DNA from: Woeseiaceae bacterium
GTDB lineage: Bacteria; Pseudomonadota; Gammaproteobacteria; Steroidobacterales; Woeseiaceae
Assembly: GCA_021773035.1 (NCBI GenBank)
Contig: JAJFKU010000017.1
Coordinates: forward strand, 96,554-160,553
Direction: 5' to 3'
DNA: 64,000 bases
The notes under the pieces: generated by a model
Told to the model about the DNA's origin: nothing
The model's database searches: none
Seen by the model: only the letters and a program-made list of their open reading frames with translations
Part shown: piece after piece, positions 16,861 through 28,239 of the stretch
Numbering within the stretch: the stretch's first letter is position 1
Layout of the letters: every line of letters begins with the position of its first letter
Program-made: the position numbers and the translations under genes

Positions 16861-18837
16861 ATGGCATTGAATTTTCGACATCCTGCAGGTAAAGCCGGTT
16901 CGCTGGCAAGCGTTGTTGTATTGCTGGCCGCCACGCTGCTTCTCGGCGCTTGCGAAACTACCGGCCTGAGAGGACTGTCTGGCTCCGGCGAAGATCGTGC
17001 CGAGCGCTTTGCGCAGGAAGGCCGCCATCTTGACGCCGCCGGCGAGTACATCGGTCTCGCGACGGATGCCGTCGGTGCCGAGCGCGACCGCCTGAGCTTA
17101 CTGGCCGTCGAGCAATGGCTCGACGCCGGCGACGTGCAGCGCGCGCGCCAGGCATTGTCCGGCGTTACACAACCACTCTCAGGACCCTTGCTCCCCATCT
17201 GGAACACCAACTCGGCGGCATTGCTCTTGTATCGCGGTGATGCGGACGCGGCACTGTCGCTGCTGGAAGCCATGAGTCGTCAGTCGCTATCCATGCGCGA
17301 TCGGCTACGCGTAGAGGCCTTGCGTGCGGACTCCTGGATTCAAAAGCAGGACCCTGCCCGCGCGGTCGAACTGATGACACAACGCGAGACCTGGCTCGAC
17401 AGCGCTCAAGACATCGAGCAAAACCGCTGGCGCCTGTGGCAGGGACTTCTCTACAGTAACCCGCAGGTACTGCGCGAGGCAGCTCAGGCCGCGGCCGACG
17501 GGCGTACACGCGCCTGGTTATCCCTGGGTTCGCTCGCAACATCGACTGGCCAGCAGGGGCCCGGCTGGAGCAATGGTGTTGCACGATGGCGCGATGCTAA
17601 CCCCGGTCATCCGGCGCTGGGCGTGCTCGGCGAAGCTGAAATATTCACCGGGGATTTGCTTGACTACCCGCGCCAGGTCGCATTGCTGCTGCCGCTTTCA
17701 GGTCGCTCGGCCGCCGTCGGTAAGGCTATCCAGAACGGTTTTTTAGGCGCCTACTTCGCGACGGCCAGCGCGCTCGATGAGCAGCAGTCTGTAAAGATCT
17801 ACGATGTTAACTCGGAGGGCGGTGCCGGCGCTGCCTACCAGAAGGCAGTAGCAGACGGGGCAGAGTTCGTTGTAGGTCCGTTGCTAAAGAAGAACGTCAC
17901 CGAATTAGCCAACGACATCCTCGTTCCGGTTCCGGTACTGACGCTGAATTATCTTCCCGACGAAACGCTGGCTCCGTCGGGGCTCTACCAGTTCGCTCTC
18001 GCTCCGGAAGATGAGGCCGCCTCGGCCGCGCAGCGCGCCATTGGCGACGGATATACACGAGCACTCGCGCTGGTTCCGAACAATGACTGGGGCCGCCGCG
18101 TATTGCAGAGTTTTGCAACCGAGTTTGAAGGCCTGCACGGAACCCTGCTCGACTACCGCAGCTACACGCCCGACAAACAGGATTTCTCCGGCGAAATTGA
18201 AACCCTGATGGGCCTCAGCGGCAGCGTGCAGCGCTACCAGCGCATGCGGGCGAACATCGGCGGCAGCCTGCAGTTCGATCCACGGCGTCGGCAGGATGCC
18301 GAGTTCATATTTCTGGCCGCCGCTGCCGGGCCGGGCCGCTTGCTGAAGTCGCAGTTAAAGTTCCACTACTCCGGCGACCTGCCCGCTTATTCGACCTCGT
18401 CGGTGAATTCGCTCGACGGGCGTTCAAACGCAGACCTGAACGGCATCATGTTCGCAGACACACCCTGGCTCATCGATCCGCAGCCCTGGATTCGCTACCT
18501 GCCGGAGATCTACGCCGATCACTGGCCGGAAGAACGGCGACTCGGCCGGCTGCACGCCATGGGCTACGACGCTTACAACCTGATCGCTTCGCTGCATGCC
18601 AGTCGCGGGGGCGAAATCACCGAGCTCGACGGCGCGACCGGCCGTCTTTTTCTCGATCAGCAGGGACGTATTCACCGCCGCCTCGCGTGGGCCCAGTTTC
18701 AGCGCGGTGAGGCGGTAGCACTGCCGGCGCAGGACGACGTAGGCGGCCCCATTCAGGATATAAGCGAAGACGGCGAGCTGCTGGCACCCGATGCCGCCGA
18801 CCAGGTACCGTGGGACGTCTCGCAACCGCAACTGTAG
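16861..18837 (+). CDS. lpoA: Penicillin-binding protein activator, lipoprotein LpoA
   Basis: 658 residues from ATG 16861. The lipobox LLLGAC places the lipidated cysteine at C31. The N-terminal half is TPR-like helical (about 45-290). The C-terminal half, starting at PRQVALLLPLSGRSAAVGKAIQNG, is a periplasmic-binding-protein fold (LppC/YraM). LpoA sits in the outer membrane and activates PBP1a transpeptidation. The order rsmI, lpoA, yraN, diaA is as in E. coli. The frame extends 49 codons upstream through rsmI, but that part lacks a signal peptide. Confidence 0.93.
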   Translation: MALNFRHPAGKAGSLASVVVLLAATLLLGACETTGLRGLSGSGEDRAERFAQEGRHLDAAGEYIGLATDAVGAERDRLSLLAVEQWLDAGDVQRARQALSGVTQPLSGPLLPIWNTNSAALLLYRGDADAALSLLEAMSRQSLSMRDRLRVEALRADSWIQKQDPARAVELMTQRETWLDSAQDIEQNRWRLWQGLLYSNPQVLREAAQAAADGRTRAWLSLGSLATSTGQQGPGWSNGVARWRDANPGHPALGVLGEAEIFTGDLLDYPRQVALLLPLSGRSAAVGKAIQNGFLGAYFATASALDEQQSVKIYDVNSEGGAGAAYQKAVADGAEFVVGPLLKKNVTELANDILVPVPVLTLNYLPDETLAPSGLYQFALAPEDEAASAAQRAIGDGYTRALALVPNNDWGRRVLQSFATEFEGLHGTLLDYRSYTPDKQDFSGEIETLMGLSGSVQRYQRMRANIGGSLQFDPRRRQDAEFIFLAAAAGPGRLLKSQLKFHYSGDLPAYSTSSVNSLDGRSNADLNGIMFADTPWLIDPQPWIRYLPEIYADHWPEERRLGRLHAMGYDAYNLIASLHASRGGEITELDGATGRLFLDQQGRIHRRLAWAQFQRGEAVALPAQDDVGGPIQDISEDGELLAPDAADQVPWDVSQPQL

Positions 18838-19190
18838 GCCTGCGCGCGGAGCGCCTGGCGCTGGACTATTTGCTCGCGCGGGGGCTTGTCGCGATCACCA
18901 GGAATTTTCGCTGCCGTGGCGGGGAAATCGACCTCATTATGCTGGACGGCGATTGCCTGGTATTCATCGAAGTTCGGTATCGAGCGACAGCGGTGTTTTC
19001 GCCGGCCAGTCATACGGTCGACCGGCACAAACAGCGCAAGATTGTTCGCAGCGCCGCGATGTTTAATGCACGTAATCATCGCTATGCGATGCACACGATG
19101 CGCTTCGACGTCGTCGCGGTGGAGGGTGAAGAAAAACCGACCATCGACTGGATCACTGACGCTTTTCGACCAAAAGATTCAACGTGTTAG
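18810..19190 (+). CDS. yraN: YraN/UPF0102 family endonuclease-like protein
   Basis: 126 residues, GTG start, overlapping the end of lpoA by 28 bp. The restriction-endonuclease-like core GGEIDLIMLDGDCLVFIEVRYR gives E39, D41 and E54-V-R, with the final residue R rather than the more usual K. GLRAERLALDYLLARG is the conserved first helix. The biochemical role is poorly defined; nuclease activity is suggested by the fold. Its TAG stop is supplied by the left end of a palindromic element at 19187-19355, so the last residues may have changed when that element arrived. Confidence 0.88.
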   Translation: MGRLATATVGLRAERLALDYLLARGLVAITRNFRCRGGEIDLIMLDGDCLVFIEVRYRATAVFSPASHTVDRHKQRKIVRSAAMFNARNHRYAMHTMRFDVVAVEGEEKPTIDWITDAFRPKDSTC

Positions 19191-19355
19191 GGCCTGTTAA
19201 TACGATGCGAGTGATCACTGTTGAGTCCCCAAAAGCGCCAATCAAGGCGCGAGGAGAGTGGTTTGGTCATTCCAAATAAGCGACGAGCAACGCCGAGTGG
19301 CGCTTTTGGGGATTCAACCCGAAGGGCTGGACCGCATCGTATTAACAGGCCCTAA
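19187..19355. repeat. 169-bp nested inverted-repeat (MITE-like) element
   Basis: Perfect 23-bp terminal inverted repeats lie at 19187-19209 and 19333-19355 and start TTAGGGCCTGTTAATACG. Inside are 20-bp arms at 19221-19240 and 19298-19317 (one mismatch), around GAGTCCCCAAAAGCGCCA. A small TTTGG-TCATT-CCAAA hairpin lies at the centre (19262-19276). No frame or transposase is inside. Terminal repeats with no coding capacity suggest a non-autonomous transposon remnant. The GGGCCTGTTAA end resembles some IS5-type ends, but this is from memory. I see no clear target duplication. It lies between yraN and diaA. Confidence 0.75.
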
Positions 19356-19991
<636 letters not shown>

Positions 19992-20007
19992 TTAGATTCG
20001 CACGTAA

Positions 20008-20083
20008 GCAGCAGGGGTTGGGATAACGTCAAACCGCTTCGCGAAACACAGGCGCGATTTGACGTTATCCCAACCCCTGCTGC
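20008..20083. repeat. Long perfect hairpin with a conserved-type 16-nt loop
   Basis: 26-bp perfect arms lie at 20008-20033 and 20058-20083 (GCAGCAGGGGTTGGG...). One C-A mismatch (20034, 20057) and a CGC/GCG triplet then close a 16-nt loop, TTCGCGAAACACAGGC (20038-20053). The loop matches 13 of 16 bases of the loop in the elements at 45.7 and 56.0 kb, and the C-A mismatch near the loop is also found at 45749/45774, yet the stem is unrelated. It fills the gap between convergent diaA and sspB. No T run follows, so it is not a classic terminator. Confidence 0.8.
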
Positions 20084-20099
20084 ATTGACCGTGGCAGTT

Positions 20100-20507
20100 C
20101 TATTTGACGATCCGCAAATGTGGCCGCGAACGCGTTTCCTCGATTTCGGTCTGCAACTCCGGCGGCTCGACATGTTCCGTCGCGTCCGCATCCTGCGAGA
20201 AAATCATACCCTGCCCGGTTTCCCGCGCATAAATACCCAGGACCGACTGCATCGGTACCCAGACATCGAAAGGCACACCGCTAAAGCGCGCACGAAAACT
20301 CACGGCATTGTTTGCAAGCTTCAGATTGTGGGCGGCAGATTCGCTGATGTTCAGGATGATCTTTCCATCCTTGATATGTTCCGCGGGCACACTGACTCCG
20401 TCTGTTGATGTATCGACGACAATGTGCGGCGTATGCAGGTTGTCCCCCATCCACTGGTGCATCGCACGGATCAGGTAGGGTCGTTTTGAACGGTTGGGAT
20501 TATTCAC
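20100..20507 (-). CDS. sspB: ClpXP protease specificity-enhancing factor SspB
   Basis: 135 residues. The N-terminal beta-rich domain (SKRPYLIRAMHQWMGDNLHTPHIVV, ISESAAHNLKLANNAVSFRARFSG, VWVPMQSVLGIYARETGQGM) is typical SspB. A charged linker follows, then a short C-terminal ClpX-binding tail, RPHLRIVK. It delivers ssrA-tagged proteins to ClpXP. It follows sspA after a 172-bp spacer (20508-20679) in which I see no gene or clear signal. Confidence 0.95.
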   Translation of the reverse strand: MNNPNRSKRPYLIRAMHQWMGDNLHTPHIVVDTSTDGVSVPAEHIKDGKIILNISESAAHNLKLANNAVSFRARFSGVPFDVWVPMQSVLGIYARETGQGMIFSQDADATEHVEPPELQTEIEETRSRPHLRIVK

Positions 20508-20679
20508 GAATTTTGTTCTTAAGGCTTCGCTCGATACGGCTAGCTTACCACCAATTTCAGCGCCCGCTCAGAACTTAACTTAACACAGGAAAGACTCGTG
20601 GAACTTCGCCCGTCGAGCCGCCTCGCCAGTGGCTTAGCCTGCGTTTTGTGAAGAAGTCGCCGAACAACCGGCGCGAAGC

Positions 20680-21309
20680 CTACAATCGCATCTCTTGCTC
20701 GAGTTCCGTCAAGCCCTGCTGAAACGACCGCCGCGCAAAAACGCGTTCCATATACTCTTCAATGGAGGTTGCATCCTTGCCGAGATCGATGCCATACACG
20801 GGCAGCCGCCATAAAAGCGGCGCGATTGTGCAATCCACCAGCGAAAATTCTTCGCTGAGAAAGTACGGCCGCGCACCGAAAAGCTCCGTGCTCTGCAGGA
20901 TACTCTCTCGCAACATCTTGCGCGCCTTTGTCCCGAGCTTGCCATCGGGACTCGTTTCGGCTTCTTCGGCAATGGAGTACCAGTCTGTTTCGATACGGAA
21001 CAGCGCCAGCCTGAACTGCGCACGCGTCACCGGGTCGACCGGCATCAGCGGCGGATGCGGAAACCGTTCGTCGAGATACTCGACGATCACGCGCGAGTCG
21101 TACAGAGTCAGGTCACGGTCTACAAGAGTTGGAACCGTATGGTAGGGATTGAGGTCCATCAGGTCCTCCGGTAAATCCGGACCAACGACATTCGAGATCT
21201 CGATGTTTATGTTCTTTTCAGCCAACACCAGCCGCGTGCGATGGCTGTGTATATCGGTCGGCCGCGAGAATAGCGTCATTACGGAACGCCGATTGGCTAC
21301 TACTGCCAT
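20680..21309 (-). CDS. sspA: Stringent starvation protein A
   Basis: 209 residues, glutathione-transferase fold: N-terminal thioredoxin-like part MAVVANRRSVMTLFSRPTDIHSHRTRLVLAEK with NPYHTVPTLVDRDLTLYDSRVI, then an all-helical domain. SspA binds RNA polymerase and is not a working transferase. The start overlaps the petC stop by one base (TAATG). The order petABC-sspA-sspB is common in gammaproteobacteria. Confidence 0.94.
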   Translation of the reverse strand: MAVVANRRSVMTLFSRPTDIHSHRTRLVLAEKNINIEISNVVGPDLPEDLMDLNPYHTVPTLVDRDLTLYDSRVIVEYLDERFPHPPLMPVDPVTRAQFRLALFRIETDWYSIAEEAETSPDGKLGTKARKMLRESILQSTELFGARPYFLSEEFSLVDCTIAPLLWRLPVYGIDLGKDATSIEEYMERVFARRSFQQGLTELEQEMRL

Positions 21310-22064
21310 TATTTAACATCCTTCCATATTTGTTTCTTGAGCATGTTGGCGATGATGTAGAAAAACAGCAGGAATATCAGCACCCATACACCCAGCTTAC
21401 GACGGTCGGAACGCACTGGCTCCGCTATGTAAGCAAGAAAATTAACCGTATCACGAACGAATGCTTCGTAATCTTCGGAGTCCATTTTTCCGGCAGTGAG
21501 TTGTTCGAAACCTTCGAACGACGTTGTTACCGATCCATCGTCGTTTTCGTGATGCTCAAAGCTCGCCGCCTGGTAGCCCTGCAGCTCCCACAACACGTGC
21601 GGCATGCTGGTACCCGATAGTGCCAGGTTGTCCACGCCGGTCGGGCTGTCCTTCGAAACATAGAACGTCGTCAGGAAAGTGAAAATGTAGTCGGCACCTT
21701 TGGCTCTCGCCATCAGCGACAGATCCGGCGGTGCACTGCCGAACCAGCGAGCAGCATCTTCGGCCGGCATCGACGTCTGGATGGTCTCAAACGTCTTTTC
21801 GGCGTTAAACATCAGGTTATCAACCAGCATTTCATCGGGCAGGTCGAGATCGTTGCCAATAGTCTTATAGCGAACGTATTGCGCCGAATGGCAGCCGGAA
21901 CAGTAGTTCATGAAGTTCGCGGCGCCGCGCTGCAATGAGTTAACGTTGTCACGGTCGATATCGGCCGAGCGGTGATCGGTGCCACCGCCAGCCGCAAAGC
22001 CAGGCGACGTCGTGAAACACGCAATCAGCATCAAGAGGCCTGCAAAGCCTTTCACTTTAGTCAT
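21309..22064 (-). CDS. petC: Cytochrome bc1 complex, cytochrome c1 subunit
   Basis: 251 residues with a signal peptide (1-24). Heme c is held by CSGCH in NFMNYCSGCHSAQYVRY. The likely Met ligand lies in LSGTSMPHVLW. A C-terminal membrane anchor (about 225-243, VLIFLLFFYIIANML) follows. It passes electrons from the Rieske centre to soluble cytochromes. It overlaps petB by 8 bp. Confidence 0.95.
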   Translation of the reverse strand: MTKVKGFAGLLMLIACFTTSPGFAAGGGTDHRSADIDRDNVNSLQRGAANFMNYCSGCHSAQYVRYKTIGNDLDLPDEMLVDNLMFNAEKTFETIQTSMPAEDAARWFGSAPPDLSLMARAKGADYIFTFLTTFYVSKDSPTGVDNLALSGTSMPHVLWELQGYQAASFEHHENDDGSVTTSFEGFEQLTAGKMDSEDYEAFVRDTVNFLAYIAEPVRSDRRKLGVWVLIFLLFFYIIANMLKKQIWKDVK

Positions 22065-23307
22065 GATAGACCACCCTGTCCGGCACCGGTTTTGTCTTGT
22101 CTATGGTCGTGTAATACGGCATCAGTATGAAGAACGCGAAATAGATCACTGCGAACACTCTGGCAGCGAGCACATACGTCGGTGTAGCCTCCTGCAAACC
22201 GAGCCACCCCAATGCAACGAATGTAATCACGAAACCCGTAAGCGCCGATTTGTATATCCAACCCCGGTAGCGAATCGATTTCACTCTTGCCCTGTCGAGC
22301 CACGGCAGGAACAGTGGCAGTAGAACGGACAGCCCAAACAGGATGAAACCCCACAGCTTGTCCGGAACCGCCCGAAGAATCGCGTAGTACGGTGTGAAAT
22401 ACCAGACTGGCGCGATATGTTCAGGCGTCGCCGTCAGATTTGCCGGCTCGAAATTTGCGTGCTCGAGGAACAGGCCGCCCATTTCCGGGGCGAAAAACAC
22501 CACCGCACAAAAGATCATCAGGAAAACGATGATGGCTACCAGATCCTTGCTCGTGTGATACGGGTGAAACGCCACACCATCGAGAGGAACGCCATTAGCG
22601 CCCTTCTGCTCTTTGATCTCGATGCCGTCCGGATTGTTGGAACCAACCTCATGCAGCGCCACGATGTGCACAAACACCAGCCCGATCAGAGCCAGCGGCA
22701 ACGCGATCACATGTAGTGCAAAAAACCGGTTTAGAGTGATGTCCGAAATCGAATAGTCGCCGCGAATAATCTCGACCAATGCGTCGCCGACCCATGGGAT
22801 GGCACCGAACAGGGAGATAATGACCTGCGCACCCCAGTAAGACATTTGGCCCCAGGGCAGCAGATAGCCGGCGAATGCTTCCGCCATCAGCACGAAAAAG
22901 ATCAGCATACCGATGATCCAGATCAGCTCACGCGGTTTCTTGTACGAGCCATAAAGCATCGCGCGGAACATGTGCAGATAGACGACAATAAAGAAAAAGG
23001 AAGCACCGGTTGAGTGCATGTAGCGAATCAGCCAGCCCCATTCGACGTCGCGCATGATGTACTCGACCGAGGCGAAAGCCTCGGCTGCGGACGGCTTGTA
23101 GTTCATCGTCAGGAAAATACCGGTCACCAGCTGAAGGACCAGTACCACCATGGCCAGTACGCCGAAAACGTACCAGATGTTGAAGTTCTTGGAGGCGTAG
23201 TACTCCGTGGCGTGGTAGCGCATCGTCTCCGTGAACGGGAACCGATCGTCGATCCACTTCATGAACCCGCCCTTGGGCTTGCCAACTTCCGCTTCGATTC
23301 TCGCCAT
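22057..23307 (-). CDS. petB: Cytochrome bc1 complex, cytochrome b subunit
   Basis: 416 residues, a full-length cytochrome b with eight or more membrane helices. The Qo-site motif is PEHIAPVWYF, and the heme-ligand helices include MHSTGASFFFIVVYLHMFR and FFALHVIALPLALIGLVFVHIVALHEVGSNNPDG. It oxidizes quinol and moves protons. Its start shares one base with the petA stop. Confidence 0.96.
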   Translation of the reverse strand: MARIEAEVGKPKGGFMKWIDDRFPFTETMRYHATEYYASKNFNIWYVFGVLAMVVLVLQLVTGIFLTMNYKPSAAEAFASVEYIMRDVEWGWLIRYMHSTGASFFFIVVYLHMFRAMLYGSYKKPRELIWIIGMLIFFVLMAEAFAGYLLPWGQMSYWGAQVIISLFGAIPWVGDALVEIIRGDYSISDITLNRFFALHVIALPLALIGLVFVHIVALHEVGSNNPDGIEIKEQKGANGVPLDGVAFHPYHTSKDLVAIIVFLMIFCAVVFFAPEMGGLFLEHANFEPANLTATPEHIAPVWYFTPYYAILRAVPDKLWGFILFGLSVLLPLFLPWLDRARVKSIRYRGWIYKSALTGFVITFVALGWLGLQEATPTYVLAARVFAVIYFAFFILMPYYTTIDKTKPVPDRVVYHD

Positions 23308-23894
23308 TATGCTGCCCCCGTATCCTGACCGATCAGAATCAGGTCATCCCTGACGAAACGGTGCGGTGGAACCCTTAGGTTAGTCGGCGCCGGGACGCCC
23401 TTATAGACGCGTCCCGCCAGATCGAACTTGGAGCCGTGGCAGGGGCAGAAAAACCCGCCGTCCCAGTCTTCCGCCGGCCGCACGTCGAAGTCCATCAACG
23501 GAGCGCAACCCAGATGGGTACAGGAACCTTCGACGACCAGGTACTCCGGCCGCACCGAGCGCGTCGCATTCGCCGCATACTCCGGCTGCTGCTCGATGAC
23601 TTCCGAGTTCGGATCACGCAGGTCGCCACTGTGCTCCGCAAGGCGCGACATCATATCCTCGCTGCGCCGCAAGACGTAAACGAGCTTGCCGCGCCACAGA
23701 ACCTTCACCATTTCACCCGGCTGCAGCGACCCTATTGGCACTTCAACCGGCGCGCCCAGGGCTTGCGCCCTGGCACTCGGCTTCAAGGACGAAATGAACG
23801 GAATAGCAGCAAGGCCGGCACCGGCGATACCGGTAACAGCGGTTGCTACAGTAAGAAAATGACGCCTATTGCGATCAAGGTCGTCTTCGGTCAT
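23307..23894 (-). CDS. petA: Rieske iron-sulfur subunit of cytochrome bc1
   Basis: 195 residues. The N-terminus has a twin-arginine-like [14 protein letters not shown] with one helix (16-34) that stays as a membrane anchor. The [2Fe-2S] ligands lie in CTHLGC and CPCHGS. The domain accepts one electron from quinol and swings to cytochrome c1. It is the first gene of the operon. Confidence 0.96.
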   Translation of the reverse strand: MTEDDLDRNRRHFLTVATAVTGIAGAGLAAIPFISSLKPSARAQALGAPVEVPIGSLQPGEMVKVLWRGKLVYVLRRSEDMMSRLAEHSGDLRDPNSEVIEQQPEYAANATRSVRPEYLVVEGSCTHLGCAPLMDFDVRPAEDWDGGFFCPCHGSKFDLAGRVYKGVPAPTNLRVPPHRFVRDDLILIGQDTGAA

Positions 23895-24033
23895 CAGGCA
23901 CTCCCATGCGCCGCTCTTTTGGCGGCCTCTTTTACAGCGCGTTGTTGCTTAAATATGATACTGGTAGATTTGCAGCAGACTCGGTTTGCCGTCAGGATGA
24001 CTTTGCCCCGGGGCTCGATGCGAAACACGGCGC

Positions 24034-24039
24034 ATTATA
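24034..24039 (-). promoter_or_regulatory. Candidate -10 box of the petABC-sspA promoter
   Basis: On the minus strand a perfect TATAAT (in GTGTATAATGCGCC) lies about 140 bp upstream of petA. No good -35 is seen at 16-18 bp. The 207-bp gap at 23895-24101 is divergent with degS and holds no gene. Confidence 0.4.
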
Positions 24040-24101
24040 CACGGGGCTTATAGAAATTGGCTAGCCGCTAGAGCGGCAGCGGAGGAAACTAAGGACATCG
24101 C

Positions 24102-25172
24102 GTGACCGGTTTGAAGTCAGCCCTGATATTCCTGTTGCAGTCGATCGTCGTTGGTTTGGCGGTCGCGTTCGTCGTGGTGCTCGTCCGTCCTGACCTGATG
24201 CCCGTCGTTACCGGGGAAAAACAGCCTGCAAGCTACGCTGACGCTGTCGACCTGAGTTCCGCATCGGTGGCCAATATTTATACAAAACGCCTCGTTCAGG
24301 ACGCTGCGTCAGATACGTCGCGGCCCCGTTTTCGGGTCGAAACGAGCTTTGCCTCCGCTGTCATCATCGATCCGGAGGGCTACCTCGTCACCAATTACCA
24401 CGTCGTTGCGACGGCTGCGGAGATTCGCGTACAGCTCAGCGACGGCCGCATCACAGAACCCGTGACGGTGGGTGTGGACGCCGAAACGGACCTGGCCCTG
24501 CTGAAAGTCGACCTGGGCGTATTGCCCGCGATCAGCATCGGTCGCTCAGACCGCCTGAGAATCGGCGATGTCGTTCTCGCCATTGGCAATCCCTACGGTT
24601 TGACCACTTCGGTCACCCAGGGCATCGTCAGCGCCACCGGCCGCGGCCTGCTGAACCTGGTGACCTTCGAGAACTTCATACAGACTGACGCAGCGATTAA
24701 CGCCGGAAACTCCGGGGGCGCACTGATCAACAGCCGCGGCGATCTCGTCGGCATCAATACCGCGGTGCTGGCACAAGACCCGGGGACAGAGGGCATCGGT
24801 TTTGCGATTCCGGTCGACCTCGTCCGCGGCGTGGTCGAACAGATCAAGCAAAACGGCCGCGTCATCCGCGGCTATATGGGCTTACTGCCCGATGACCTGA
24901 CCAATTCCGAGCGCGTTTCCCTGGGCGTCGAAAGCGGCAACGGCATCCTGCTCACCGACGTCTATGAAGGCGGGCCGGCCGCGACAGCCGATCTGCGTAT
25001 TGGCGATGTCATTCTGGAAATGAACGGCGAACCGGTGTATTCGCAGCGTCAGGCACTACTGATCTCTGCGGGCACCAGCCCCGGCGATACGGTGGATGTC
25101 GTCGGCTTACGAAACGGTGAGCGATTCACTACGACGGTTACTGCCGTCGAGCGGCCGGATGATCCTCGTTAG
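24102..25172 (+). CDS. degS: Inner-membrane-anchored serine protease, DegS/AlgW type
   Basis: 356 residues, GTG start. A single N-terminal anchor (7-28) precedes a trypsin-like domain with the triad H100 (NYHVV), D130 (ETDLALL) and S205 (GNSGGAL). One PDZ domain follows (about 255-345). One anchor and one PDZ is the DegS layout, in which the PDZ senses misfolded porin tails and the protease cuts the anti-sigma factor RseA. DegP/DegQ would have a cleaved signal and two PDZ domains. The stop is 4 bp before a large inverted-repeat element. Confidence 0.92.
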   Translation: MTGLKSALIFLLQSIVVGLAVAFVVVLVRPDLMPVVTGEKQPASYADAVDLSSASVANIYTKRLVQDAASDTSRPRFRVETSFASAVIIDPEGYLVTNYHVVATAAEIRVQLSDGRITEPVTVGVDAETDLALLKVDLGVLPAISIGRSDRLRIGDVVLAIGNPYGLTTSVTQGIVSATGRGLLNLVTFENFIQTDAAINAGNSGGALINSRGDLVGINTAVLAQDPGTEGIGFAIPVDLVRGVVEQIKQNGRVIRGYMGLLPDDLTNSERVSLGVESGNGILLTDVYEGGPAATADLRIGDVILEMNGEPVYSQRQALLISAGTSPGDTVDVVGLRNGERFTTTVTAVERPDDPR

Positions 25173-25176
25173 CCCT

Positions 25177-27038
<1,862 letters not shown>

Positions 27039-27225
27039 ATAATGAAATCGTCTTGTTGATCAATAGCGAGTAAACGCAGGAAATGTCCGGCGGCGCGCAG
27101 TGTAACTGCAAAACACACGGCTTCCCAATGCTCTGCAATGATTGTGTATTATAGCCGCCCCGCAGCAGCCGGCGCGGCCAGAAGAACACCAAGCGCTGGC
27201 CGCGATGCGATAAACAAGAAGAACT

Positions 27226-28206
27226 ATGTTTGGCGAAAGTTTTTACTCCCACATCGGCTCCACGGTCGCTGGATTTATTCTCCTGATCTGGGGTGCCGAT
27301 CGTTTTGTGCACGGCGCTTCAGCCACCGCAAGAAACCTCGGCCTGGCACCTCTGCTGATCGGGCTCACTATCGTCGCATTTGCAACCTCGGCGCCTGAAA
27401 TCCTGGTCTCCATCGTGGCCGCCGCACGTGGCGAGCCTGGACTCGCGTTTGGCAATGCCATCGGCTCCAATATCGTCAATATCGGCCTGGTCCTCGGTCT
27501 GACGGCCATCGTCAGGGCCATTCCGCTACAGTCCGCGACGCTGCGCAGCGAAATGCCCGCACTGCTGGCGGTTTCTCTGCTCACGGTCTCGCTGTTTCTG
27601 GACACCTTCTTAAGTCGTGTGGACGGCCTGGTGTTGCTGACAGGATTGGCCATCGTCATGATCTGGTTCGTTCGACTGGGTATCCGCTCGGCCGCAAACG
27701 ACCCCATCAAGATGGACTTCGAGGCGGAAATTCCGAAGGATGTCACCACGAAGGCGGCTCTGATCTGGCTGGCCGTCGGCCTGGGCGCACTGTTGATTGG
27801 CGCCGAATGGCTGGTCAGCGGCTCGATCGGCATTGCCACCAGGCTCGGCGTCAGCGAAGTTGTCATCGGAATTACTATCGTTGCGTTTGGCACCAGCCTG
27901 CCGGAGCTCGCGGTTTCCCTGGTCAGCGCGTTGCGGCGCGAGTACGGGCTGGCGATCGGCAATATCGTCGGCTCGAACATCTTCAATCTGCTGGCGGTTA
28001 TCGGCGTGGCGGCGGTGATTCACCCGGCAGCGCTGGCCCCCAGCGTGCTGTCATTGCACATTTTCGTCATGGTGGCATTCACGCTGGTTCTGTTTGCGAT
28101 GACCTACGATTATGACGGCAAGGCAGCACTCTCCCGAATAGAGGGGATCGCGTTGCTGCTGGCCTACTTCGCATACCAGTCCTATGTCATAGCTCAAAAC
28201 ATATAG
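27226..28206 (+). CDS. yrbG: Calcium/sodium antiporter, CaCA family (YrbG)
   Basis: 326 residues with ten membrane helices in two inverted repeats. Each repeat has the alpha motif: GLTIVAFATSAPEILVS with GNAIGSNIVNIGLVLG, and GITIVAFGTSLPELAVS with GNIVGSNIFNLLAVIG. These bind the exchanged ions. It opens the kdsD-kdsC-lptCAB run, 33 bp before kdsD, in E. coli order. Confidence 0.93.
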   Translation: MFGESFYSHIGSTVAGFILLIWGADRFVHGASATARNLGLAPLLIGLTIVAFATSAPEILVSIVAAARGEPGLAFGNAIGSNIVNIGLVLGLTAIVRAIPLQSATLRSEMPALLAVSLLTVSLFLDTFLSRVDGLVLLTGLAIVMIWFVRLGIRSAANDPIKMDFEAEIPKDVTTKAALIWLAVGLGALLIGAEWLVSGSIGIATRLGVSEVVIGITIVAFGTSLPELAVSLVSALRREYGLAIGNIVGSNIFNLLAVIGVAAVIHPAALAPSVLSLHIFVMVAFTLVLFAMTYDYDGKAALSRIEGIALLLAYFAYQSYVIAQNI

Positions 28207-28239
28207 AATAGACTCAGGATTGACCGCTGAGAGCCTCCG

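Noticed and set aside
16831..17028. 66-codon extension of rsmI
   Set aside because: It overlaps the lpoA signal peptide region and has no family match.
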